From: Desulfurispira natronophila | GTDB taxonomy: Bacteria > Chrysiogenota > Chrysiogenetes > Chrysiogenales > Chrysiogenaceae | DNA: 64,000 nucleotides | Reading direction: 5' to 3' | Assembly (NCBI RefSeq): GCF_014203025.1 | Contig: NZ_JACHID010000001.1 | Location: 248,001-312,000 of the forward strand | Part shown: piece by piece, positions 36,927-45,944 of the stretch | Layout of the letters: each line of letters begins with the position of its first letter | Numbering within the stretch: the stretch's first letter is position 1 | The notes under the pieces: model-generated | Seen by the model: only the letters and a program-made list of their open reading frames with translations | Told to the model about the DNA's origin: nothing | Database searches by the model: none | Made by a program: the position numbers and the translations under genes

Positions 36927-37578
36927 CGTAGGTCACCGCACCATGAGAGATTCGATATACTGGAATATTTGAACCTTGAACTAAATGTTCATCGTGAGTA
37001 GCAAAAAAAACTGTCGTACCCATGTCGCATATTTTGCGAAAAATACGAAAAATATCAATAGATTGCTTCATATCAAGATTGCCCGTTGGCTCATCAGCAA
37101 CAATGACTGGTGGATTGTGAATAATTGCCCTGGCAATAGCCACACGCTGCTTTTCCCCGCCAGAAAGTTGACAGGCTGGTGCATAAATGTGTTTATGCAA
37201 ACCCAAAAGAGCGCACACAGCCTCAATGCGACGGTCAATTTCACGACGTGAGCGAATATTATTGATGCGCAATGCCAAGGCTATGTTTTCGTGGACATTC
37301 ATGCGCTCAATTAAACGGTAGTCCTGAAACACTACCCCAACATCACGTCGATGCTCAGCAAGCTTATTGCCCTTGAGCATGGCAACATTTCGTTGATTTA
37401 CAACTACACTTCCCTGGGTAGGCATCTCAACGCCCAGAATAAGGTTAATAATTGTTGTTTTCCCTGCACCGCTAGGTCCACAAAGGAAACAAAACTGACC
37501 CTTGTTAATTCGAATATTAACCCGATTAAGTGCAAAGTGTGAGCCATAGTCTTTTTGAACACTGTAAAAATTGATCAT
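36913..37578 (-). CDS. ftsE: Cell division ATP-binding protein FtsE
   Basis: ABC ATPase of 221 residues from the chosen start. Walker A is GPSGAGKTT, followed by VVFQDYRLIERMNVHEN, the signature LSGGEKQRVAIARA and Walker B VIVADEPTGNLD. An in-frame ATG lies 45 nt further upstream (37623), but family members begin MI.F..V.K.Y and GGCGGA precedes the ATG at 37578, so the shorter start is preferred. First gene of the ftsE-ftsX-envC-ctpA-deacetylase-carboxypeptidase-thiD unit. Confidence 0.94.
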   Translation of the reverse strand: MINFYSVQKDYGSHFALNRVNIRINKGQFCFLCGPSGAGKTTIINLILGVEMPTQGSVVVNQRNVAMLKGNKLAEHRRDVGVVFQDYRLIERMNVHENIALALRINNIRSRREIDRRIEAVCALLGLHKHIYAPACQLSGGEKQRVAIARAIIHNPPVIVADEPTGNLDMKQSIDIFRIFRKICDMGTTVFFATHDEHLVQGSNIPVYRISHGAVTYDVSP

Positions 37579-38142
37579 AATTCCGCCTGGTAAAGTACTG
37601 ACATACTTATCATTGAGAGACAACTCTCAACTTGGAGCTCAATATTCATGTCGGTCACAGATAAATTCAGATAACCAGTGCTCTAAACCAAAGCTTGTAA
37701 CTCCTGACACTTAACTTCTCAAATTCAAAATATATTTTCAAGCAGGGGTTTAAATAACTTTATGCACCTTACAAACTACTATGCAACGCAAACCTTGAAT
37801 GCTTTATAGATTAGTGGCATGAGCTTCACTCTGTTGCTACTTAACTTACCAACAATTACAGTTTTCGCGCAAAAACCTGCCATAATAACCTCTGGGCTGA
37901 AATCCGACGTAGACATCGAGCAGCTGAGAGTGAGTCGCCTAAAAAGCATTTTTAGGCCAATAAAATCCAGCTCCAGCCACATCATATTTTTCATAATGAT
38001 ACAACAAAATTAAGCCACATATTCCAATAGGTAAACTCATGTATTGCTTGCCATTATTTGTAATGAAATACACTATTTCATTACAAATAACTTGACGGCA
38101 ACAAAATGGCTTGCTATTTATTGAGCAAACAGGAGGTTTTCT
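37579..38142. other. Divergent intergenic region with two perfect palindromes
   Basis: 564 nt between ftsE (minus) and the xer gene (plus), very AT-rich. It holds a perfect 9-bp stem GCCTAAAAA/TTTTTAGGC with a 3-nt spacer (37937-37957) and a perfect 17-bp-arm palindrome (38054-38090). A possible 64-codon plus-strand ORF at 37819 has no ribosome-binding site and is not accepted. The ftsE promoter and the xer promoter must both lie here. Confidence 0.55.
38054..38090. other. Perfect 37-bp palindrome, candidate dif-like recombination site or operator
   Basis: Left arm TTATTTGTAATGAAATA (38054-38070) and right arm TATTTCATTACAAATAA (38074-38090) are exact reverse complements around CAC. It ends 52 nt before the start of the tyrosine recombinase. 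Layout and sequence feel (GTAATGAAA...TTTCATTAC) resemble dif sites of single-recombinase XerH systems, which are themselves near-palindromic. Alternatives are an autoregulatory operator or a hairpin in the leader. Confidence 0.55.
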
Positions 38143-39063
38143 ATGGATAGCAGGGTTATTGACACCTTTTGTCGCTACATGCGACTCGAGAGGGGCTGTT
38201 CTGCATCATCGATTGCCAAGTACCGCTCTGAACTTAAAAGGCTTCAAGTCTTTCTGCAAAACTCTGGATTAACCCATATAGAAGAGACGAGTCACATAGA
38301 CCTACGTTCTTACCTTTATGAGCGAGCAGGAGAGCTTTCGCGCTCTACTTATGCCACTGTCCTAGCCACACTGAAGTCATTCTTCAAGTTTATGGTTAAC
38401 GAGGAGTTAATAGCTCGCAATCCAACTGCAAAGTTGAGTTTTCCTCGCAAATCAGGGCACGATAAGCTACCAAGCTTTTTGGACCAAAACGCTCAGCAAT
38501 GCTTATATCAATATCTTATTGGCTTGAAACGTAACTTTACGAATGATCGCAACAGGTCTATCATTTTTATGTTTCTCTACACCGGAATGCGAACCAGTGA
38601 GTTGTGTTCATTGTTGCGTGAAAGTGTTGCAACCAATGCTCAAACCATTGTCATCACACGCAAAGGAGGAAAGCAGCAGGCCCTTCCTCTCTCACGTGAG
38701 CTCGTTAAATTATTGGAAACTTACTGGAAGCCGTGGTACGGTCGTATAAAATCTGAGGCATACTTCTGCACAAAGCAAGGCACTCCTATGACACCGCGCA
38801 CCGTCTGGCACTTGGTTTCGCGAGCTTTGCAACAAGCTGGAATAGAGGGCGTCTCGAAACAAGGTGCCCATGTTTTACGCCATACTTTCGCCACTAATCT
38901 TGTGCGTCAGCGCGCTAATCTCATAGAAATACAGAACTTACTTGGTCACACCGATGTGCGCATGACTCAAATATACACCCACGTCACGCCAGAGTCTTTA
39001 CGCAGCACTGTCAACTTACTTGAAGGAACAATGTGGCAGGAGGATTTACCCTATGCTGAATAG
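38143..39063 (+). CDS. Tyrosine recombinase, Xer family
   Basis: 306 residues: SAM-like N-terminal DNA-binding domain (about 1-105), then the catalytic domain with the full set R150 (TGMRTSEL), K174 (ITRKGGK), H243 and R246 (HVLRHTFATNLV), H269 (LLGHTDVRMTQ) and nucleophile Y278 (IYTHV). Length and motifs fit XerC/XerD/XerH-type chromosome-dimer resolvases better than phage integrases. An AGGAGG Shine-Dalgarno lies upstream. The adjacent palindrome is a possible target. The glutathione synthetase start overlaps its 3' end by 11 nt. Confidence 0.9.
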   Translation: MDSRVIDTFCRYMRLERGCSASSIAKYRSELKRLQVFLQNSGLTHIEETSHIDLRSYLYERAGELSRSTYATVLATLKSFFKFMVNEELIARNPTAKLSFPRKSGHDKLPSFLDQNAQQCLYQYLIGLKRNFTNDRNRSIIFMFLYTGMRTSELCSLLRESVATNAQTIVITRKGGKQQALPLSRELVKLLETYWKPWYGRIKSEAYFCTKQGTPMTPRTVWHLVSRALQQAGIEGVSKQGAHVLRHTFATNLVRQRANLIEIQNLLGHTDVRMTQIYTHVTPESLRSTVNLLEGTMWQEDLPYAE

Positions 39064-40396
39064 AACTGCCGAAGCCGTTGATTTTGCATTAACCCATGGC
39101 ATGCTGCAGTACTCTCCCGACGGCAAACTTCGCCATGCCCCTCTTTGCACAAGCCCCTACCACATATCCTATGATAACTTTCACTTTATGGTTCAGAACT
39201 CTTTAACTCTTCAGAGTTTGACACAGATTATCAGCATGGATAAAGAGTTGCTTATAGACTTGCACGCACCCCTGCAGCAACATGATCCCTTCATTGCTAC
39301 TTTGCTGGATATTGCTCGCAGCTCCTTAAGCAACGAGTCACCATGGAGGTTCCACCTTTCACGGAGTGACTTCATGCTGGATAACAAAACATCAACACCC
39401 AAATTTGTCGAAATCAATACTATAGCAGCCAGTTTTCATGGTTTGGCACAGATGGTGGCCCAGCTTCAAAATAATTTAGCTCGTAGAAATCTTATCAATA
39501 CAAAGGCTGAAGAAAACCCAGTGCTTTCTCACTTGGTTGCCGCCCTTGAGAGAGCTGTTAACGCAATAAACTATGAAAATCCCTGTTTGCTTATGGTGGT
39601 TCAGCCAGACGAACGCAATGTTTTTGATCAACGACTACTTCAGTACGCCGTACAAGAGCAACTGAATATGCCGTTTTGGAGAATGAGCCTTGATGAAGTA
39701 GCCCAGCGTGCGAAACGTAAGGGCGACACTCTATATATTGAAAATCAACCTGTAGCAATGGTATATCTGCGATCAGGTTATGGGCCTAATGACTACGACA
39801 CGCCTGATGCAGTAGCTGGACGTATACTTATAGAGCAGTGCCATTGCCTGCGCGTACCTGATATTTTCACTCAGCTAGCGGGAACCAAGCTGACCCAGCA
39901 CTACATGTGTAGCAATGCAGCTATGAAGCAATACCTATCACCTGAACAGGTCGACTTACTGGCACCATCTATCGCTCCTATGTATCGCCTGGATGATATG
40001 TCAGGCAATAAATCGATGAGAGACATTGCGTGCCTAACCCCTGAATGCTACGTCCTTAAGCCTCAACGTGAGGGTGGAGGACATAACCTCTACTATGATG
40101 ACATCCCTCCATTCCTCGAAAACCTCCCACTTGAGCAATATAGTCTCTACGTTCTCATGGATAAGATTAATGCAATAACCCACCCAGCAGAACTTGTAGT
40201 CAATCAACATTCACAGAACATAGAAGCTATCAGCGAAATAGGATGGTATGGAGCTGCTCTTTACCATGACAGCCAGTGTTACTTTAACCAAAACCTTGGA
40301 TACCTTGTACGAACTAAATCAGTCGACAGCAATGAAGGTGGTGTCTGCTCTGGCTATGCTTGTCTCAACGCAATTTCAGTAGATAAGCCTCAATGA
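39053..40396 (+). CDS. Eukaryotic-type glutathione synthetase
   Basis: 447 residues. Motifs match the eukaryotic GSS family, not bacterial GshB: FVEINTIAASFHGLA (about 120-134), YLRSGYGPNDYDTPDA, TQLAGTKLTQ, the ATP-grasp glycine loop VLKPQREGGGHNLYYDDI and the C-terminal SEIGWYGAAL and LVRTKS..NEGGVCSGYA (the substrate-binding Ala-rich loop in animals/plants). It ligates gamma-glutamylcysteine and glycine. ATG 39053 is chosen because AGGAGG lies at 39038-39043; an upstream in-frame ATG at 39020 has no such site. It is coupled to mntP by an ATGA overlap. No glutamate-cysteine ligase is nearby. Confidence 0.9.
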   Translation: MLNRTAEAVDFALTHGMLQYSPDGKLRHAPLCTSPYHISYDNFHFMVQNSLTLQSLTQIISMDKELLIDLHAPLQQHDPFIATLLDIARSSLSNESPWRFHLSRSDFMLDNKTSTPKFVEINTIAASFHGLAQMVAQLQNNLARRNLINTKAEENPVLSHLVAALERAVNAINYENPCLLMVVQPDERNVFDQRLLQYAVQEQLNMPFWRMSLDEVAQRAKRKGDTLYIENQPVAMVYLRSGYGPNDYDTPDAVAGRILIEQCHCLRVPDIFTQLAGTKLTQHYMCSNAAMKQYLSPEQVDLLAPSIAPMYRLDDMSGNKSMRDIACLTPECYVLKPQREGGGHNLYYDDIPPFLENLPLEQYSLYVLMDKINAITHPAELVVNQHSQNIEAISEIGWYGAALYHDSQCYFNQNLGYLVRTKSVDSNEGGVCSGYACLNAISVDKPQ

Positions 40397-40956
40397 GCTA
40401 TGGGGCAATACTTCTCATAGCTGTTGCCTTGGCTATGGACTCACTGGCAGTATCTATAGTTAATGGAGCTATTGTTGCGAACTTACGCCTGCGCTATGCC
40501 CTTAAGCTGGCGCTGATTTTTGCATTATTTCAGGGCATTATGCCTGTCTTGGGATATGTTGCAGGTAATAACTTACGCTACTACATAGAGCATTACGCTC
40601 ATTGGGTAGCTTTTGCACTTCTCCTGGGCATAGGGGGTAAAATGATATGGGAGTCTCTTCGTATTGGCAACTACAGTAACCATTGCCCTTTGGAGAAGTC
40701 ACAACAGGTTCAATCGCTTAAGCGGCTCTGCCTATTAGGCTTTGCCACCAGTATAGACGCAATGGCGATAGGAGTAACATTCTCACTCCTAGGACTCTCC
40801 CTTTTGCTCCCAGTAATGATTATAGGTGTCATTACTTTTATTTTCTCTCTGACCGGAGTATACATTGGAAACAAGTTTGGTTTCTTTAATGAGCGCTATA
40901 TAGAGTTTACCGGTGGTGTAATTTTGGTTTTGATAGGTGTATCTATTTTGATTTGA
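40393..40956 (+). CDS. mntP: Manganese efflux pump MntP
   Basis: 187 residues with six membrane helices in the duplicated MntP (YebN) layout. The key aspartates lie in ALAMDSLAVSIVNG (about 15) and TSIDAMAIGVTFS (about 118). It exports Mn2+. It overlaps the glutathione synthetase gene by 4 nt and has no yybP-ykoY (Mn2+) riboswitch in front of it, so it is expressed with the xer-glutathione synthetase unit. Confidence 0.92.
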   Translation: MSYGAILLIAVALAMDSLAVSIVNGAIVANLRLRYALKLALIFALFQGIMPVLGYVAGNNLRYYIEHYAHWVAFALLLGIGGKMIWESLRIGNYSNHCPLEKSQQVQSLKRLCLLGFATSIDAMAIGVTFSLLGLSLLLPVMIIGVITFIFSLTGVYIGNKFGFFNERYIEFTGGVILVLIGVSILI

Positions 40957-41323
40957 CTTTAACCTCTGCTGCGCTAACTGGTGCATTAAGTGAGACATGA
41001 AGTGCACAATAGACACTTTTCAATAGAAACACCAACTCCCACGGGGAAGTTCATGCTGGCAAAACTTAGAGGCAGTAACGGCTTACTCGAACTGCATTTT
41101 TCTTGTATCATAGATACGAATTCGCAACTGACGCTCGCAACCATTGACTTACTGTAAATCTATATATAAATTGTAAAATGTTTTATGAGCAGAGAAATAC
41201 TGTTGACTCAACAACTAATTACTTGTCAATGTCTACATTGCTTCAATCAACTGGAGTAAGTCCGGTAATCTTAATTCCACATACTTTCTTTTGCTTATAT
41301 ATTACTCAACTCAGGTGAACGAA
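40957..41323. promoter_or_regulatory. Upstream region of the xre-hyp operon
   Basis: 367 nt. A possible promoter is TTGACT (41144-41149) with TAAATT (41167-41172), 17-nt spacing. Just upstream, TTGTATC (41103-41109) and GATACGAA (41113-41120) form a near-palindrome around ATA that could bind a dimeric regulator such as the following Xre protein. A second TTGACT lies at about 41203. No sigma54-type -24/-12 element was seen. No gene. Confidence 0.4.
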
Positions 41324-41569
41324 ATGTCAAAGAACTCAAAGTCCTCCAGCCTTCCAATACACCCCCTTTACAAGTATCGTGTTTTTCGGGACCTGACACA
41401 GGAGCATATTGCGAAAACCCTTGGTGTTTCGCGAGCTCACATAAGTGGCATTGAGCGAGGAACCCATGTTCCATCCCCCAAGCTTGCTCAGGCAATTGAG
41501 CAAGCAACTATTGGCGCAGTGCGTGCTGATGAGGTTCTGCTGTACAGTCAACAGTTAAACTCTGATTGA
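41324..41569 (+). CDS. Small Xre-family helix-turn-helix protein
   Basis: 81 residues, essentially one HTH_3 domain: LYKYRVFRDLTQEHIAKTLGVSRAHISGIERGTHVPSPKLAQAIEQAT. There is no effector domain. ATG 41324 is chosen over an upstream in-frame start because AGGTGA precedes it. It sits at the head of hypFBCDE, with hypF starting 14 nt after its stop, so it may regulate the operon (inference). Confidence 0.82.
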   Translation: MSKNSKSSSLPIHPLYKYRVFRDLTQEHIAKTLGVSRAHISGIERGTHVPSPKLAQAIEQATIGAVRADEVLLYSQQLNSD

Positions 41570-41583
41570 GCCATAAGGGATAC

Positions 41584-43851
41584 ATGACACCATCTCTTTC
41601 AAGCTGGCGTATTTGTGTGCGTGGAACCGTACAAGGCGTTGGTTTTCGCCCTTTTGTTTATCGATTAGCCAGTAAAAATTACCTTAAAGGTGTTGTATAT
41701 AACGATAGTAGCGGTGTCGTAGTAGAGTTTAACGCAACCTCACTTCAGGCCTATGAGTTGTTGGCTCACATACAACAGTATCACCCACCAATGAGCATCA
41801 TTACCGCTGCAACTCTGGAAAAAATATCGCCAGTATTTTTTTCGAACTTCACCATACAGCACAGCCAAAGGGGTGAGCATCCAAGCGTTGCCATCAGTCC
41901 AGATACAGGTCCTTGTCAAGAGTGCATAGATGAAATGCACGATCCAAATGATCGCCGGCACAACTATCCCTTTATCAATTGCACAAACTGCGGTCCACGA
42001 TACAGCATTATACACTCACTGCCATATGATCGCCCAAACACTTCCATGGAAGCGTTTACTATGTGCCCAGCATGCGACAGTGAGTATCACGATCCTCTTA
42101 ATCGTCGCTACCACGCCCAACCTATAAGCTGTTTTGACTGTGGGCCACAGCTGGTATTGCGCAGTAGCAGTCATCAGGTAGTTAAGCAAAATAACTTCGC
42201 TATTACTGCCGCCGCCAAGTGTATATCCGATGGTGGTATACTCGCTGTGAAAGGACTGGGAGGATTTCAGCTGCTTGCTGACGCTACGAACTCTGATGCT
42301 GTAGAGGAGTTACGCCGGCGCAAGCACCGTCCAGCCAAGCCATTGGCTGTCATGTTTGACACACCAGAAAGTCTCAGGGCAGTGGCCAATCCTACCCGTA
42401 CTGAGTTGCAAATTATTGCATCTCCGGCCCGACCTATAGTCTTGCTTCCCAAAAACGACTTTGGTGCTCATCTTCTGAGTCATAATATAGCTCCAGGGAT
42501 TCACCTATTAGGAGCTATGCTGCCATCGACACCACTGCATTCACTCCTGTTGCAAAAGTTACAACGACCAATGATAGCTACCAGTGCCAATATGAGCGAT
42601 GAGCCTATAATTGCCGATGGTAGCATTCTTTATCAACGGCTTGGTGACGTATACGATTTATGCCTTGATCATGATCGAATAATTATTAATCCCTGTGATG
42701 ACAGCGTACTTACTTTAACCAACCAGCGCATCATAATGCTTCGCCGAGCTCGAGGTTATGCGCCAACACCAATAGAGTTATCAGAACCGTTGCCATATCC
42801 TTCAATAGCCACTGGAGGTCATCACAAAAACACCGTCGCCATAGGTTGGGAAAACACCGCAATCCTCAGCCCCCACACAGGAGACCTTGACTCCCCTGAG
42901 TCCCAACAGTTTTATCAAAACAACTTGGCATCTCTACAGCGCATATACAACTTTGTGCCACAACAGGTGACAACTGATGGCCACCCCCGCTACTACCCGA
43001 GTCAGTGGGCGCGCGAAACTCAATTACCACTGAGTATATGTCAACATCATCACGCTCACCTCTTGGCAACAATGGCAGAATATAATCTCCAAGAGCCATT
43101 ACTCGGTGTAGCGTGGGATGGCAATGGTTACGGTAGTGACAACACCTTGTGGGGAGGAGAAGTTTTTCTCGTTAAAGACGGTTATTTTCATCGTCAGTAC
43201 CACCTGCCTTCCATTGCTCTCTTGGGTGGTGAGCAGGCCATTAAAGAGCCACGACGTGCTGCTTTGGCCTGGTTACTGGAATTTATTGAGCCTGAAGACG
43301 ACATACTCTCCTATTTTCGACCCTCATCACTACCAAGGCCCTTTAGCCAGCAAGAGCTGAAAATGATGCAGTCCATGTGGAGGCTTGGCATTAATTCTCC
43401 CAGCACCACCTCCATGGGGCGACTATTTGATGCCACAGCCAGCCTTATGGGGCTATGTCATAAGTTACAGTTTGAAGGTCAAACCGGCTTGCTCCTTGAG
43501 CAACACTTCTGCGAAGAATGCAAAGAGTTTGTTTCGCTTTTCCCTGACAAAAATGGCAATATCCCTATTGAGAGGTTATTGCAGCATATACTTACTCCTG
43601 AAATGCCACTGTCAGTTGCCATTTCATGTTTTTTTAACTCTTTGGCCAAGCTGATACTGGATCTTGCCCGACACCACAATCTTCCTGTAGTATGTTCAGG
43701 AGGAGTATTTCAAAATCGCACACTGGTAGGCTTGCTCGATAAGTCCTTTCAAGAGTCATCGCATAAGTTGTATATCCCCCAGATGTTCCCCCCAAACGAT
43801 GGAGCTCTGTCCTTGGGTCAGCTTATGAACAACACACGACAAAGAATATGA
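41584..43851 (+). CDS. hypF: Carbamoyltransferase HypF
   Basis: 755 residues. Order: acylphosphatase-like domain with RGTVQGVGFRPFVYRLA (about 9-25), two zinc fingers (CQEC...CTNCGPRYS and CPAC...CFDCGPQLV, about 110-195), YrdC-like domain (about 200-385) and a Kae1-like C-terminal domain (CQHHHAHLLATM, VAWDGNGYG, VVCSGGVFQN). It converts carbamoyl phosphate to a thiocarbamate on HypE, the source of the CN ligands of NiFe hydrogenase. An in-frame TTG at 41566 is possible, but AAGGGA precedes ATG 41584. Confidence 0.95.
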   Translation: MTPSLSSWRICVRGTVQGVGFRPFVYRLASKNYLKGVVYNDSSGVVVEFNATSLQAYELLAHIQQYHPPMSIITAATLEKISPVFFSNFTIQHSQRGEHPSVAISPDTGPCQECIDEMHDPNDRRHNYPFINCTNCGPRYSIIHSLPYDRPNTSMEAFTMCPACDSEYHDPLNRRYHAQPISCFDCGPQLVLRSSSHQVVKQNNFAITAAAKCISDGGILAVKGLGGFQLLADATNSDAVEELRRRKHRPAKPLAVMFDTPESLRAVANPTRTELQIIASPARPIVLLPKNDFGAHLLSHNIAPGIHLLGAMLPSTPLHSLLLQKLQRPMIATSANMSDEPIIADGSILYQRLGDVYDLCLDHDRIIINPCDDSVLTLTNQRIIMLRRARGYAPTPIELSEPLPYPSIATGGHHKNTVAIGWENTAILSPHTGDLDSPESQQFYQNNLASLQRIYNFVPQQVTTDGHPRYYPSQWARETQLPLSICQHHHAHLLATMAEYNLQEPLLGVAWDGNGYGSDNTLWGGEVFLVKDGYFHRQYHLPSIALLGGEQAIKEPRRAALAWLLEFIEPEDDILSYFRPSSLPRPFSQQELKMMQSMWRLGINSPSTTSMGRLFDATASLMGLCHKLQFEGQTGLLLEQHFCEECKEFVSLFPDKNGNIPIERLLQHILTPEMPLSVAISCFFNSLAKLILDLARHHNLPVVCSGGVFQNRTLVGLLDKSFQESSHKLYIPQMFPPNDGALSLGQLMNNTRQRI

Positions 43852-43861
43852 AGGAGTCACT

Positions 43862-44584
43862 ATGTGTACCCACTGCGGCTGCAGCACAGAGGCCCATGCG
43901 CATCTGGACACAATCACTGATAACCCACACCTGAATAACAGTAAAACCATACAAGCGGTCACCAGTCTGCTGGAGACCAATAATCGCCATGCAGCAGATA
44001 ATCGCTTAGTCTTGGATGGTGCGGGGGTAACAGGATACAATTTAATGGGAAGTCCTGGTAGTGGCAAAACTACCCTGCTTGAGGAATTTGCTCGCAGTCA
44101 ACTCTTGTCCTTTGCCGTTATTGAAGGAGATCTTGAAACATCCCAGGATGCTACCCGACTGCAAGCACTGGGAATAGATGCTTATCAAATCACTACCGGA
44201 ACTGCTTGTCACCTGGATGCACACATGGTTGGTCATGCCATGGAGCACATAAAGTTAGATAATATCAATGCACTCTTTGTTGAAAACGTCGGTAATTTAG
44301 TTTGTCCAGCTAACTTTGAATTGGGCACACACCACAACATTGTCCTTCTTTCCGTGCCGGAAGGTCATGATAAAATAAGTAAATATCCAGTTATTTACCG
44401 TTTTGCTGACACGGTTATCATTACCAAATGCGACCTTATGGATCATTTTGACTTTTCCTTGGAGCGCATACGGCAAGACCTCTACGAGATTAATCCATCG
44501 GCTAAAATACTGACTGCTTCAAGTCGTGATATACATAGTATTCGACACATCGTTGAGCACCTTCATAGCCTGAGGGGAAACTAA
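43862..44584 (+). CDS. hypB: Hydrogenase nickel-incorporation GTPase HypB
   Basis: 240 residues. The N-terminus MCTHCGC is the high-affinity nickel motif (CxxCGC). The G-domain has Walker A MGSPGSGKTTLLE (about 61-73), metal-site residues around TGTACHLDAHMV, and specificity loop TKCDL. It delivers Ni to NiFe hydrogenase with HypA, which is not in this window. It starts 10 nt after hypF and shares 1 nt with hypC. Confidence 0.95.
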   Translation: MCTHCGCSTEAHAHLDTITDNPHLNNSKTIQAVTSLLETNNRHAADNRLVLDGAGVTGYNLMGSPGSGKTTLLEEFARSQLLSFAVIEGDLETSQDATRLQALGIDAYQITTGTACHLDAHMVGHAMEHIKLDNINALFVENVGNLVCPANFELGTHHNIVLLSVPEGHDKISKYPVIYRFADTVIITKCDLMDHFDFSLERIRQDLYEINPSAKILTASSRDIHSIRHIVEHLHSLRGN

Positions 44585-44835
44585 TGTGTCTTTCTATCCC
44601 CTCCCGGATTGTTAGTATAGATGAGCTCAACAACGCTTGTATTGACACGATGGGAGTGCAGCGGAAAATCAGCCTTGACCTCATGCCTGAGCCGGTTCAA
44701 CCAGGTGACTACATACTCCTTCATGTTGGTTTTGCAATTGCAAAGATTTCTGAAGAAGAAGCTTTGGAATCAATAAAAACCTATCGTGAAATTTTAGACT
44801 CAATGGAGGCAGCTGAACAGCAGGAGTCACCATGA
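44584..44835 (+). CDS. hypC: Hydrogenase maturation chaperone HypC
   Basis: 83 residues of the HypC/HupF family. The N-terminal MCLSIPSRIV carries the essential Cys2 after Met, followed by DTMGVQRKISLDLM and GDYILLHVGFAIAKISEEEA. It carries the Fe(CN)2CO unit with HypD. It overlaps hypB by 1 nt and hypD by 4 nt (ATGA). Confidence 0.95.
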   Translation: MCLSIPSRIVSIDELNNACIDTMGVQRKISLDLMPEPVQPGDYILLHVGFAIAKISEEEALESIKTYREILDSMEAAEQQESP

Positions 44836-45944
44836 GCATACAACAACTCAAGGAACATCTTAGGCATCCCTCTGTCATATCTTCACTCGCTGATGATATT
44901 AACAAACTTGGCAGAACAATAGATCAACCATTGCGAATCATGGAAATTTGCGGAGGACACACACACGCTATTGTTAAAAACGGGCTTGATACCTTGGTGA
45001 CTCAAGTGGTGAGGTTTGTTCATGGGCCCGGGTGTCCGGTATGTGTTCTCCCTCAGTCTCGCATTGACCAAGCTTTGTATCTTGCTCGTGAAAATGGCAC
45101 TATTTTGGTGTGTCTCGGTGATATGATGCGCGTGCCAGGCAGTGAGGGCGAAACACTGCAACATTGCCGAGCACAGGGTGCAGATGTGCGATTTGTCTAC
45201 TCTCCCCTGGAAACTCTTGATATAGCCCGCAAGAATCCAGGCTCATCAGTCGTTTTTTTTGCCATTGGCTTCGAAACCACAACCCCTACAACTGCCGCTC
45301 TCGTTCAGCACACAATTGACGCAAAAATCCCCAATATCAAATTTCATATCAATCATGTTTTGGTTCCACCTGCAATAGACGCTTTGCTACATGGTAATAG
45401 ACAAAGACCAGACGCTTTTATAGCCCCTGGTCATGTGAGTGTGATAACCGGTTGGAAACCTTATGAGCTCCTTTCTCAAAAGCACCACGTCCCTATCGCT
45501 GTAGCTGGATTTGAACCCATAGATATACTGGAAGCCATACGGGAGTTACTGATCTGCCATATTAAAAAAATCGATATTACCCTGAACTCCTACCATCGAG
45601 TCGTCAGTTATAAAGGCAATCACCGGGCGCAGGAGTTGGTTGATCGCTATTTTGATATTCGCAGTCATTTTAACTGGCGTGGATTAGGATCCATTCCTGC
45701 CAGTGCCTTACAGTTCCGCGAAGAATATAGCCACTTAGATGCCGAAACATCCATTCCGCACATACCTGCCCAGGACACTCATCCCACCTGCCAATGCGGG
45801 GCCATTCTCATGGGTCAATCCCACCCCTGGGAGTGTCCACTGTTTGGCAATGCCTGCACTCCTGCTCATCCTGTGGGAAGCTGTATGGTCAGTAATGAGG
45901 GAGCTTGTGCTGCGTACTACCGTTATCGAGGGGTGAGCCTGTGA
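44832..45944 (+). CDS. hypD: Hydrogenase maturation protein HypD
   Basis: 370 residues. Conserved MEICGGHTHAIVKNG, HGPGCPVCVLP and FAIGFETTTPTTA are present, along with the C-terminal cysteines (CQCG, CPLFGNACTP) that hold the 4Fe-4S cluster. Scaffold for assembly of the Fe(CN)2CO group with HypC and HypE. The hypE start GTG overlaps its stop (GTGA). Confidence 0.95.
   Translation: MSIQQLKEHLRHPSVISSLADDINKLGRTIDQPLRIMEICGGHTHAIVKNGLDTLVTQVVRFVHGPGCPVCVLPQSRIDQALYLARENGTILVCLGDMMRVPGSEGETLQHCRAQGADVRFVYSPLETLDIARKNPGSSVVFFAIGFETTTPTTAALVQHTIDAKIPNIKFHINHVLVPPAIDALLHGNRQRPDAFIAPGHVSVITGWKPYELLSQKHHVPIAVAGFEPIDILEAIRELLICHIKKIDITLNSYHRVVSYKGNHRAQELVDRYFDIRSHFNWRGLGSIPASALQFREEYSHLDAETSIPHIPAQDTHPTCQCGAILMGQSHPWECPLFGNACTPAHPVGSCMVSNEGACAAYYRYRGVSL

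Noticed and set aside
37819-38013. 64-codon plus-strand ORF with a hydrophobic start
   Set aside because: No ribosome-binding site, and it reads through a perfect palindrome; no family resemblance.
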